Shown here: in pieces, positions 14,539-22,424 of the stretch | Numbering within the stretch: the stretch's first letter is position 1 | Layout: the number at the start of each line of letters is the position of its first letter | NCBI GenBank assembly: GCA_035525365.1 | Contig: DATLEK010000009.1 | Coordinates: 1-31,956 of the forward strand | From: GCA-2861595 sp035525365 | GTDB lineage: Bacteria; Actinomycetota; Acidimicrobiia; Acidimicrobiales; GCA-2861595 | Direction: 5' to 3' | DNA length: 31,956 nt | Translations under genes and position numbers: made by a program | The notes under the pieces: generated by a model | The model's input: the letters and a program-made list of their open reading frames with translations, nothing else | Told to the model about the DNA's origin: nothing | The model's database searches: none

Positions 14539-16320
14539 ATGGCGGTGGAACCGGCGGTTCCTGTGACCCGACGAGCAACCCGAGTTTCTGTCGCGCTGGC
14601 CATCATCGCCGTGGCCCTGTTCGTGCCCGTGCCCATGGCCTGGAGCGCCCCCGGGACGCGGATGGCCGTGCTGGCCGACGCCCCCCGTCCCGGTGGCCAG
14701 GACACCTCTTTTCCCGTCTCCCACGTCGGGCTCCGCTGGGCCGGCGACGACGACGCCGTGGTGCAGCTCCGCTGGGCCGTGGGAGGTACGTGGCGGCCCT
14801 GGCAGGACGTGTCGGTGTCCCACGATCTCGAGGACCACGAGCGCGGCCTCGTCTACAGCGGCCTCATGCGGGTCGACGGCGCATCGCGGATCGAGGCGCG
14901 GGTGGTCGCCGGCCGGGCCCGTTCGCTGCAGGTGGTGGCCATCGACACCGAGAAGGGGCCACGGCGCCTGATCCGGGCGCCGGCGCCGGCCGCCTCGGCT
15001 TCCACCATCAATCCGTCGGGGACCGCTCAGCCGCCCGTGGTGTCGCGATCGGAATGGGGCGCCGACGAATCGCTGCGTGCCCCCCGCCAGTCCCATGCGC
15101 CGGTGACCAAGTTGGTCGTGCACCACACCGCCACCACCAACGACGACCCTGATCCCGCCGCCACCATCCGGGCCATCTACAGCTTCCACACCCGCACCCG
15201 GGGATGGGACGACATCGGCTACAACTTCCTCGTCGACGCCCAGGGTCGCGTCTACGAGGGCCGCTACGCCCGCACCTACGACTTCGGGGAGATGCCGACG
15301 GGCGAGGACCGCGAAGGCAACGCCGTCATCGGCGCCCACGCCGAGGGGGTGAACACGGGGTCGGTGGGCATCGCCCTGCTGGGCGATTTCATCGCCACCT
15401 CGCCGACCACCGCCGCCGTCAGCGGCCTCAGGTCGATGCTGGCGTGGGAGACCAACCGCCACTACATCGACCCCACCGGCTCGTCGCCCTACACCCGGAC
15501 CGACGGGAGCGTGATCACCTTCCCCAACATCTCCGGCCACCGCGACACCCGGTCCACCGACTGCCCCGGCGACAGCCTCTACTCCCGCCTGCCCGAGCTG
15601 CGGCGGTCCATTCCCGATCCCGGCCCCCGTCCGCCCTTCAGCGTCCCGCCCCGCCCTGTGGCCGTCGGCTACTGGGTCGCGGGCCGGGACGGCGTGGTCC
15701 GGTCCTTCGGCGAGGCGCCCTTCCTCGGTGACGTGGCCAAGCTCGCTCTGAACTCGCCCCTCCAGGGGATCACGCCTACGCCGGCCCGCTCCGCTCCGCC
15801 CGGTGGTTACTGGCTCCTCGGTGGCGACGGCGGCATCTTCGCCTTCGGCGACGCCGGCTTCTTCGGGTCCACCGGCGCCATCAGGCTCAACAAGCCGGTG
15901 GTGGGGATGGCTCCCACGCCCACCGGCAAGGGCTACTGGCTGGTGGCCAGCGACGGCGGCATCTTCGCCTTCGGCGACGCCGTCTTCCGTGGCTCCACCG
16001 GCGCCATCCGCCTCAACTCTCCGGTCGTCGGCATGGATTCTCCGTCGGCGGCCGGGTACTGGCTGGTGGCCAGGGACGGCGGCATGTTCGCCTTCGGCGT
16101 GCCCTTCCTCGGCAGCGTGCCCGGCCTGCGCCTGGCGTCGTATGCCGGAAGCGTGGCCATGGGGTCGACCCCGACCGGCCAGGGCTACTACGTCCTCGGC
16201 GCCGACGGCGGCATCTTCACCTTCGGCGACGCCAGGTTCTTCGGGGCCCAGGCCGGCCTCAGCGGCGGGAACGGGGCGGCCGACCTGGCCGTGGCCACGG
16301 TCATCGCGCCCGCCAGGTAG
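14539..16320 (+). CDS. secreted PGRP-type N-acetylmuramoyl-L-alanine amidase with GYW repeats
   Basis: This is a 593-residue exported protein. A signal peptide (residues 1-37, hydrophobic VSVALAIIAVALFVPVPMAW) is followed by a beta-rich segment (about 40-150). The zinc amidase/PGRP domain (about 165-345) comes next. Its ligands are visible: H195 or H196 in VVHHTATT, H334 in SGHRDT and C342 in TDCPGD, with DIGYNFLVDAQGRVYEGR in between. It should cleave the lactyl-Ala bond between glycan and stem peptide, or bind peptidoglycan. The C-terminus (about 376 onward) holds five GYW repeats. ATG 14539 is chosen for the best signal peptide; ATG 14506 and TTG 14470 are in frame, and no ribosome-binding site settles it. 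It lies head to tail with the SpoIID gene. Confidence 0.88.
   Translation: MAVEPAVPVTRRATRVSVALAIIAVALFVPVPMAWSAPGTRMAVLADAPRPGGQDTSFPVSHVGLRWAGDDDAVVQLRWAVGGTWRPWQDVSVSHDLEDHERGLVYSGLMRVDGASRIEARVVAGRARSLQVVAIDTEKGPRRLIRAPAPAASASTINPSGTAQPPVVSRSEWGADESLRAPRQSHAPVTKLVVHHTATTNDDPDPAATIRAIYSFHTRTRGWDDIGYNFLVDAQGRVYEGRYARTYDFGEMPTGEDREGNAVIGAHAEGVNTGSVGIALLGDFIATSPTTAAVSGLRSMLAWETNRHYIDPTGSSPYTRTDGSVITFPNISGHRDTRSTDCPGDSLYSRLPELRRSIPDPGPRPPFSVPPRPVAVGYWVAGRDGVVRSFGEAPFLGDVAKLALNSPLQGITPTPARSAPPGGYWLLGGDGGIFAFGDAGFFGSTGAIRLNKPVVGMAPTPTGKGYWLVASDGGIFAFGDAVFRGSTGAIRLNSPVVGMDSPSAAGYWLVARDGGMFAFGVPFLGSVPGLRLASYAGSVAMGSTPTGQGYYVLGADGGIFTFGDARFFGAQAGLSGGNGAADLAVATVIAPAR
15667..16275 (+). repeat. five GYW repeat units
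   Basis: Units begin GYWVAGRDG, GYWLLGGDGG, GYWLVASDGG, GYWLVARDGG and GYYVLGADGG. The first and the last two are divergent, and the middle ones match the units of the flanking genes. Confidence 0.88.
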
Positions 16321-16354
16321 CGGCCGTGCAGCCTTGCCGGCGCGTCCGGTTGCG

Positions 16355-16360
16355 TAGCCT
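16355..16360 (+). promoter_or_regulatory. leaderless-type -10 box of the SpoIID/LytB gene
   Basis: TAGCCT, then CCCGGC, then ATG 16367, the same geometry as clpP. No ribosome-binding site. Confidence 0.45.
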
Positions 16361-16366
16361 CCCGGC

Positions 16367-18394
16367 ATGAACCTCCCGGGCGGTAACACCTCCTGCCTTC
16401 TGCGCCCATCGAAAAAGCTGCCGATCGTCCTGATCGCCGGAGCGTGCCTGGCTGCCGGCCTGCTGATGGTGTCGCCGGCCACGCCGCCGGCCCGGGCCTA
16501 CCCCGCCGCCACCGTCGACCTCTCCGGCCACGGCTTCGGCCACGGCCGGGGCATGGGGCAGTACGGGTCTCTGGGCTACGCCCTGGCCGGCTGGCCCCAC
16601 ACCCAGATCCTCGACCACTACTACGGCGGCACCACCATGGGCTCCATCGCCGACACGCCGATGTCGGTGCGCATCCTCCGCCTCGACAACCGGGAGACCA
16701 TCGTCGTCCAGGAGCGGGGCCTGGCCACGGCCAACGGCGGACCGCCCTTCGCCGCGCTGCGGGTGCGCCTGGTGGCGCCCAACACCTTCGAGGTCACCAG
16801 CGGCCCGGGCTGCGCCGGCCCGTGGTCCACCGTCACGCCGGCCGTCGCCGGCCCGGTCACCCTGGCCTCGGCCGCCCCCCCGAGTGACGACCGGGCCACC
16901 ATGCTCCAGCTCTGCGAAGGAGCGGTGACCCGCTGGTACCGCGGCGACTTCGCCGTGGTCGACAGCGGTGGCGCCCGCACCGTCAACCGCCTGCCGATGG
17001 AGACCTACCTCCGGGGGGTCGTGCCGCGCGAGTCGCCCTCCTCGTGGGGCGGGCTGGGCGACGGCAAGGGGATCAACGCCCTCCGGGCCCAGGCCGTGGC
17101 CGCCCGCTCCTACTCCCAGGCGGAGAACCGCTACCCCTACGCCAAGACATGTGACACCGAGGCGTGCCAGGTGTACGGAGGGTTCGCCATCCAGGACCCG
17201 GCCGGCTTCCGGGACCTCGAGGCCGCACCCACCAACACGGCCATCGCCGAGACCGCCGGCCAGGTCCGGGTATCGGCCGCCGGCGCCGTCGTGGCCACCG
17301 AGTTCTCCTCTTCCACCGGGGGCCACTCCGCCGGCGGGGTGTTCCCCGCCGTCGTCGATGACGGTGACGCCGTGTCCCTCAACCCGAACCACAACTGGAC
17401 GGCCCAGGTGCCGGTGACGGCCATCGAGGCCGCCTACCCGAACATCGGAGCCCTGCGGGCGGTCAACGTCACCAAACGCAACGGCCTCGGCGACTTCGGC
17501 GGACGGGTGCTGGAGCTGGTGCTCTCCGGCACCAGCGGGGAGCAGGCGCTGCGAGGTAGCGAGTTCCGGGTGAAGTTCGGGCTCAAGTCCGACTGGTTCA
17601 ACGTCACCAACAACGCCAGCGGGGGCACCTCGGGGTACTGGGTGGTGGCCGCCGACGGCGGCATCTTCGCCTTCGGTGAGGCCCGTTTCTTCGGCTCCAC
17701 CGGGAACCTGAGGCTCAACTCGCCGGTGCTGGGAATGGCTCCCACGCCGGCCGGCGCCGGCTACTGGCTGGTGGCCGGCGACGGCGGCATCTTCAGCTTC
17801 GGCGACGCCCGTTTCGCCGGCTCCACCGGGAACCTCCGGCTGAACAAGCCGGTGGTCGGCATGGCGGCCACGCCTACCGGCAACGGTTACTGGCTGGTGG
17901 CGAGTGACGGCGGCATCTTCGCCTTCGGCGACGCCCAGTTCTTCGGGTCCACCGGCGCCATCGCACTCAACAAGCCGGTGGTCGGCATGGCCCCGAGCCC
18001 TTCAGGAAAGGGCTACTGGCTGGTGGCGAGTGACGGCGGCATCTTCGCCTTCGGCGACGCCCGCTTCCTCGGCTCCACCGGAGCCATCCGGCTCAACCAG
18101 CCCGTGATCGACATGGCGGCCACACCCACCGGCAACGGCTACTGGCTGGTGGCGAGTGACGGCGGCATCTTCGCCTTCGGCGACGCCGTCTTCCACGGCT
18201 CCCTGCCCGGCCGTTCCGTCACGGCCACCGCCCGGGGGATCGAGAGCACCGGTAGCGGCAACGGTTATCTGATCGCCACCGAAGCCGGCAGGGTGATCCC
18301 CTTCGGCGACGCTCCCTACTTCGGAGACGTGCTCAGCGCCATCCCCGGCTATCGCGGCGGCGTCCGCGGCCTGGCCGCCCGCTCAACCCGGTGA
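16367..18394 (+). CDS. secreted SpoIID/LytB-domain protein with GYW repeats
   Basis: This is a 675-residue exported protein. A signal peptide spans residues 1-44 (LPIVLIAGACLAAGLLMVSPA, probable cut ARA/Y). GHGFGHGRGMGQYGSLGYA (54-72) and the later RLPMETYLRGVVPRESPSSW with ALRAQAVAARSYS mark the SpoIID/LytB domain. In SpoIID of spore formers this domain is a lytic transglycosylase that cuts denuded glycan strands; the Glu in VPRES fits the catalytic position. No sporulation genes are nearby, so a role in wall remodelling or surface protein attachment is more likely. The C-terminus (about 423-656) has six GYW repeats. The gene ends just before a strong hairpin. Confidence 0.87.
   Translation: MNLPGGNTSCLLRPSKKLPIVLIAGACLAAGLLMVSPATPPARAYPAATVDLSGHGFGHGRGMGQYGSLGYALAGWPHTQILDHYYGGTTMGSIADTPMSVRILRLDNRETIVVQERGLATANGGPPFAALRVRLVAPNTFEVTSGPGCAGPWSTVTPAVAGPVTLASAAPPSDDRATMLQLCEGAVTRWYRGDFAVVDSGGARTVNRLPMETYLRGVVPRESPSSWGGLGDGKGINALRAQAVAARSYSQAENRYPYAKTCDTEACQVYGGFAIQDPAGFRDLEAAPTNTAIAETAGQVRVSAAGAVVATEFSSSTGGHSAGGVFPAVVDDGDAVSLNPNHNWTAQVPVTAIEAAYPNIGALRAVNVTKRNGLGDFGGRVLELVLSGTSGEQALRGSEFRVKFGLKSDWFNVTNNASGGTSGYWVVAADGGIFAFGEARFFGSTGNLRLNSPVLGMAPTPAGAGYWLVAGDGGIFSFGDARFAGSTGNLRLNKPVVGMAATPTGNGYWLVASDGGIFAFGDAQFFGSTGAIALNKPVVGMAPSPSGKGYWLVASDGGIFAFGDARFLGSTGAIRLNQPVIDMAATPTGNGYWLVASDGGIFAFGDAVFHGSLPGRSVTATARGIESTGSGNGYLIATEAGRVIPFGDAPYFGDVLSAIPGYRGGVRGLAARSTR
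17633..18335 (+). repeat. six GYW repeat units
   Basis: Period 126 bp. Four central units are nearly canonical, the fifth loses the LNQPVVGM part, and the sixth (GYLIATEAGRVIPFGDA) is strongly divergent. Confidence 0.9.
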
Positions 18395-18401
18395 CTCTCC
18401 C

Positions 18402-18448
18402 GTTGCGAGTACATAGCGGGCCGAAACGGCCCGTTATGTACTCGCAAC
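18402..18448. terminator. bidirectional hairpin terminator between convergent genes
   Basis: Two 21-base arms (18402-18422 and 18428-18448) pair with one G/T-type mismatch around a GAAAC loop. The right arm encodes the last codons and TAA stop of the minus-strand methyltransferase. There is no U-run, as is common for actinobacterial terminators. It serves both the SpoIID gene and the opposing operon. Confidence 0.8.
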
Positions 18449-19459
18449 CGTGGTGGGTTTCGGGTTGGCCAGGGCGGCCTCCACAGCGGCGTCGTCCTCG
18501 GGCAGGGCGACGCGGGAATCGAGGCCGAAGTTGGCCTCCCATGCGGCGATCTCGGCCGGCGTACGGACGTCGGTGCCGGGCTCGGGTGCGCCCGGCACCC
18601 GGAACACGTACAGGTTCCAGTACTTGGTGAGCCCGAAGCGGGCCAGGTGGGGGTGCATGGCCCGCTCCACCGCGCCGCAGCGCACGAAGCCGGTTTCTTC
18701 GAAGCGCCTGGTCCACCACGAGAACGAGGCGATGGTGAGATGGCCCTCGATGGGCTCGCCGGCGGCGTCCCGGTAGAGGTCCTCGTAGGGGATCGGTCCC
18801 TCGTAGCCGGGCCCCAGCGACTCGTAGTGGGGCACCCGCTCGTCGCGCACCTTGACCGTGTACCAGCCGCCGGGGCCGTTGGCGTTGGTGCCGAAGGACG
18901 GGATCGTCGCCACCACGTAGGAGCTGGTGACCCGCCGCAGCTCGGCCACCGCCGCCGGCACGGAGTCTGGAGGCAGGTGCTCCAGGGTCTCGAGGGCGGT
19001 GACCAGATCGAAGTGCCCGTCGGGGAAGGGCAGGCGGCTGGTCAGGTTCCCGTAGGAGACGTGGCCGCAGGCGCCGGCGGCGGCCTGGTCGACGGCGAAC
19101 TGGCTGACGTCGACCCCCTGGGCGTCGATGCCCAGCTCCCGGAGGGCCTCCACCACGAAACCGGTGGCGCAGCCGACATCCAGGGTGCGGATCACGTCGA
19201 ACCAGCGCCAGACGAGGTAGGCGGCCACGTTGGCGTTGCTGGTGTCGCGGTCGTAGCGCTCGTACCCGGACAGGCCCATGCGGTCGAGCGGGTCGCGTCC
19301 GGAGCCGAAGTAGTGGGCGCCGTAGACGTCGTCGTAGAGGGCCCGGTTCAGCTCCTGGGTGGTGCGCAGGATCAGCTGGCGGGTGCGGGGCCGCTGCGCC
19401 AGCGAGCGCAGCGCCGACCGTAGGGTCCCCACCGCCGGCCTAACGGCACGCGACATCAT
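18434..19459 (-). CDS. class I SAM-dependent methyltransferase
   Basis: This is a 341-residue cytoplasmic enzyme. Motif I is RTLDVGCATGFVVEALRELG, with the acidic end of strand 2 in AQGVDVSQ and FDLVTALETLEHLPP as motifs II/III. The region before it (NRALYDDVYGAHYFGSGRDP) and the long C-terminal part resemble methyltransferases of polysaccharide and O-antigen clusters. It likely methylates a sugar residue. It is second in a minus-strand pair: its ATG at 19459 overlaps the stop of the upstream membrane protein (ATGA). The TAA lies inside the terminator hairpin. The substrate is unknown. Confidence 0.83.
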   Translation of the reverse strand: MMSRAVRPAVGTLRSALRSLAQRPRTRQLILRTTQELNRALYDDVYGAHYFGSGRDPLDRMGLSGYERYDRDTSNANVAAYLVWRWFDVIRTLDVGCATGFVVEALRELGIDAQGVDVSQFAVDQAAAGACGHVSYGNLTSRLPFPDGHFDLVTALETLEHLPPDSVPAAVAELRRVTSSYVVATIPSFGTNANGPGGWYTVKVRDERVPHYESLGPGYEGPIPYEDLYRDAAGEPIEGHLTIASFSWWTRRFEETGFVRCGAVERAMHPHLARFGLTKYWNLYVFRVPGAPEPGTDVRTPAEIAAWEANFGLDSRVALPEDDAAVEAALANPKPTTVAST

Positions 19460-21171
19460 GGCCGGCTACGCCTCTCCGTAGCGGAGGCGTCGGTCACCAG
19501 GGGGACTCCGTAGACCGTCACTCCGGCAGGCACGACGTAGACCGTAGGCCCGGTGGTCAGCTGGACGGGGACGGCGGTGCCGGCCGCCACCATGTCGAGC
19601 ACCTCCTGCCTCGGTTCGTCCACCACCAGCACGGCCCGGGCGCCCGGGGCCAGCTCCAGGCGGTGGTCCCGCTCGTGGTCCCAGCGCCGGCCGCGCCCGG
19701 AGTACTCGTGGAAGCCGAGCTGGAGGAGGTGGACCCGGAACTCGGGCAGGGTGAGCATGGCGTGGCGGTAGCGGTGGCCACCGTTCATGTAGACGTACAC
19801 CAGAACGTCCCGCTCCGGATCGAAGATCTCGGCAAGGGCGCGGTAGCGGTCGGTGTCCTCGACCACCTCGCTCATGGCCGAGGTGGTGAGCCGGTACGGC
19901 GCCCCGAACCTCGACTGGGTGAACCAGGCAGTGCGCTCGGTGAGCGACCCGGGGAGGATGCCCGGGTCGCCCTGGAGGAAGCGCTGGCCCTGGAACAGGC
20001 AGACGACGCCGAGGACGGCGGTGAAGCCGAGCCGCAACCGGTGGGGGAGGTGGGCGACAGGCCAGAGAAGGAGCAGGACGAGGGCGGGGAGGTAGGACAG
20101 CACGTAGCCGGCCTTGCCGAAGTGGAAGAGGGTCACGAAGACGAACGGCGGCACCGCGGCGATGGCCAGCAGGACCGGCGGCGTGAGGACCGGCCGGGGG
20201 AGCTGCGTCCGGCGGGGATGGCTGCCGGGCGCTGCCGGCACCTCGGTGTCCAGGGCGCGCCGGCGGTTGTGGGCCCGCCGGCGGAGCAGGAGAGCCACGG
20301 CGAGGGCGGCGATGGGCACCAGCAGGCCGGCGGCGGCGAGGGTGTAGCCGGTGGCCTGGCCGATGTTGTAGCGGACCCCTTCGCCCGGCGCCCCGTAGAA
20401 CGGCGAGCTGACGGTGACCGATTCCCTCCAGATGCGCGCGCCGTTGTCGCTGACCGCGCTCAGCCCGCCCGGCTGCTCCAGGCCCATCGGCACGACCCAC
20501 ACCATCAGGCCGAGAAGGCCGGCGCCGGCAAGTCTCGCCCCCGTCTGCCAGGTGCGCACGCTGCGGGCGGCGGCCACCAGGGCCAGCGGGCCGAGCAGCA
20601 CGATGGACGACTGGCGGACTCCCGTGGCCAGGCCCAGGGCGCCGGCGGCGGCGACGCCGTGCCAGGACCCGGGCGTGGCTCGCCACGCCAGCAGGAGGAG
20701 CACGATGCTGGCCAGCGCGTCGAAGGCGTAGCTGCCCACCGTCGATCCGTAGAAGGCCAAAAAGGGCGAGGTGAACAGCACGGCGGCGCCGGCCAGGCCC
20801 ATCCAGCGGCCGGCGAGGGAACGGCCCAGCACGTAGGCGAGGGCGACGGTGCCGGCCGCGGCCAGGGCGCCGGCGGCGACCAGGCTGTCGTGGGTGGAGA
20901 GCGGGGTGATGGCCCGGATCACCCGGCCGGAGAAGACGTACAGCCAGTAGCCGGGGGCGTGGGGCGTGGCCTGGGTGACGTCGAAGCCGTCCACCCCGAA
21001 CATGAGGCTGACCGAGTCCCATTCGGTGGGGCCGCCGGCCCGGGTGGCGGTGTAGGCGGCGAGGGCGACGGCGAACAGCACCCACGGGACCGCCCGGTCG
21101 GATCGGGCCGGCCTGTCAGTGCCGCGGGCCGGTCCGACGCTCGCTGAGGGCGCGTCGAGAGTCGTGGTCAT
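19456..21171 (-). CDS. multi-pass membrane protein, GT-C type glycosyltransferase-like
   Basis: This is a 571-residue protein with about ten hydrophobic segments between residues 28 and 400, followed by a soluble C-terminal part (about 410-571). The first extracytoplasmic loop has GGPTEWDSVSLMFGVDGFD. An acidic pair after the first helix is the usual catalytic site of GT-C enzymes that use polyprenyl-phosphate sugars. HAPGYWLYVFSGRVI follows. I infer transfer of a sugar to a surface glycan outside the membrane. Family membership rests on topology and this motif only. ATG 21171 has TACCGT 13 nt upstream within a short palindrome (21179-21193). It shares an operon with the methyltransferase. 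Confidence 0.7.
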   Translation of the reverse strand: MTTTLDAPSASVGPARGTDRPARSDRAVPWVLFAVALAAYTATRAGGPTEWDSVSLMFGVDGFDVTQATPHAPGYWLYVFSGRVIRAITPLSTHDSLVAAGALAAAGTVALAYVLGRSLAGRWMGLAGAAVLFTSPFLAFYGSTVGSYAFDALASIVLLLLAWRATPGSWHGVAAAGALGLATGVRQSSIVLLGPLALVAAARSVRTWQTGARLAGAGLLGLMVWVVPMGLEQPGGLSAVSDNGARIWRESVTVSSPFYGAPGEGVRYNIGQATGYTLAAAGLLVPIAALAVALLLRRRAHNRRRALDTEVPAAPGSHPRRTQLPRPVLTPPVLLAIAAVPPFVFVTLFHFGKAGYVLSYLPALVLLLLWPVAHLPHRLRLGFTAVLGVVCLFQGQRFLQGDPGILPGSLTERTAWFTQSRFGAPYRLTTSAMSEVVEDTDRYRALAEIFDPERDVLVYVYMNGGHRYRHAMLTLPEFRVHLLQLGFHEYSGRGRRWDHERDHRLELAPGARAVLVVDEPRQEVLDMVAAGTAVPVQLTTGPTVYVVPAGVTVYGVPLVTDASATERRSRP

Positions 21172-21206
21172 GGCCGGCGGCTACACGGTAGCCGTGCTGT
21201 TTCCCC

Positions 21207-21260
21207 GGGTGGGGGCCCCAACCCCACCCTCCTCGCCGAGGCGGGGACCCCATCCCCGCC
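21207..21260. promoter_or_regulatory. two tandem GC hairpins in the divergent gap
   Basis: Perfect 8-bp arms at 21207-21214/21222-21229 and again at 21240-21247/21253-21260, with loops of 7 and 5 bases. They lie between the divergent starts at 21171 and 21304. They could be 5' leader structures or protein sites; the function is unknown. Confidence 0.5.
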
Positions 21261-21303
21261 GGCGCCGTGTCCTTTGCCCCTCGACACGTACGATGGGGGG
21301 GCC

Positions 21304-22389
21304 GTGAGCCCCCAGGTGCATCAGGTCCTGGTGTCCGCCTCGCCGGGGGACGCCGTCACCACCTCTGCCCTCGAGCTCCAGGCGCTTCTCTCCCCGCTCG
21401 GGCCCTCCCACATCTACGCCCGTTACTACGCCCCGGAGATGGCCGGCCAGGTGCTCCCGATCGGCGAGTACCTGCAGCGGCCGGACCGGGATCGGGGCGA
21501 TCTGCTGGTGTTCCACGCGTCGATCGGCGACGGCGACGTGGCCGCCTTCATGGCCGAGCGGACCGAGCGGATCGTGCTCGTGTACCACAACATCTCGCCG
21601 GCCGAGCCCTTCCGTCCGTTCGATCCGGCCTTCGCCGATCTCCTCGATTCGGGCCGGGCGCAGCTCGCCGTCCTCCGGGACCGGACCACCCTCGCCCTGG
21701 CCGACTCGGAGTTCAACGCCCGGGAGCTGGAGGCGCTCGGCTTCGCCGACGTCCGTGTCTGCCCGCTCGTCGTCGACCTGGCCGCTCTGCTGGCCACCGA
21801 GCCCGACCCGGCCACCGAGCACCACCTCACCAACGTCATCGAAGGCCCGGTCTTCGTCTACGTCGGCCAGCTTCTTCCCCACAAGCGCCCCGACCTGCTG
21901 CTCCAGGCCTTCTACGTCCTGACGACCTTCGTCCTCCCCGAGGCCAAGATCATCCTCGTGGGCCCGGGCCGCCTGAAGCGCTACCAGCAGGTGGTCCAGC
22001 ACTTCGTGCGGGAGCTGGGCCTGGCACCCTCCGCCTGGCTCACCGGCTACGTGACCACCGGGCAACTGGCGGCGTTCTACCGCCGGGCCGACGTCTTCGT
22101 CACCGCCAGCGAGCACGAGGGCTTCTGCGTCCCGTTGCTCGAGGCCATGGCCTTCAACCTTCCCATCGTGGCCCGTTCCTGTGCCGCCGTTCCCGAAACG
22201 CTTGGCGACGCCGGCGTCCTACTGCCTCCCGAGGACGATCCCGTCCTGATGGCCGAGGCCATGGCCGCGGTGGCCACCGATGCCGCTCTGGCCAAGGATC
22301 TGACCGGCCGGGGGCGCCGGCGCCTCGACCGCTTCGATCCCGAACGGGCGGGGACCGCCATGCTCGGCCACGTCCTCAGCGTGGCCTAG
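21304..22389 (+). CDS. GT4-family glycosyltransferase
   Basis: This is a 361-residue GT-B protein related to the pair at 8837 and 9937. The acceptor domain has VTTSALELQALLSPLGPSHI and IVLVYHNISPAEPF. The donor domain has FVYVGQLLPHKRPDLLLQAF and the E-x7-E motif in EHEGFCVPLLEAM. GTG 21304 follows a G-run (21295-21301) that could act as a ribosome-binding site, and TACGAT lies 9 nt upstream; TTG 21274 is an alternative. There is no membrane segment. The next gene, 35 bp on, is a second-subtype GT4, repeating the subtype order seen in the first operon. Confidence 0.87.
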   Translation: MSPQVHQVLVSASPGDAVTTSALELQALLSPLGPSHIYARYYAPEMAGQVLPIGEYLQRPDRDRGDLLVFHASIGDGDVAAFMAERTERIVLVYHNISPAEPFRPFDPAFADLLDSGRAQLAVLRDRTTLALADSEFNARELEALGFADVRVCPLVVDLAALLATEPDPATEHHLTNVIEGPVFVYVGQLLPHKRPDLLLQAFYVLTTFVLPEAKIILVGPGRLKRYQQVVQHFVRELGLAPSAWLTGYVTTGQLAAFYRRADVFVTASEHEGFCVPLLEAMAFNLPIVARSCAAVPETLGDAGVLLPPEDDPVLMAEAMAAVATDAALAKDLTGRGRRRLDRFDPERAGTAMLGHVLSVA

Positions 22390-22404
22390 TGACTGGGCAC
22401 TAGG
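22385..22404 (+). promoter_or_regulatory. small perfect hairpin spanning the stop codon
   Basis: Arms CCTAGTG and CACTAGG with a six-base loop. The TAG stop of the upstream glycosyltransferase is in the left arm. A strong AGGAGGAGG (22408-22416) follows, 8 nt before the next start. Confidence 0.5.
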
Positions 22405-22424
22405 ACTAGGAGGAGGTCGGCCGG

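Noticed and set aside
13939..16482. An 847-codon minus-strand frame opposite the amidase gene
   Set aside because: Shadow of the amidase and repeat modules; the plus strand has signal peptide and zinc ligands.
16367..18394. SpoIID domain as evidence of sporulation
   Set aside because: No other sporulation genes are present, and SpoIID/LytB domains are common in non-sporulating actinobacteria.
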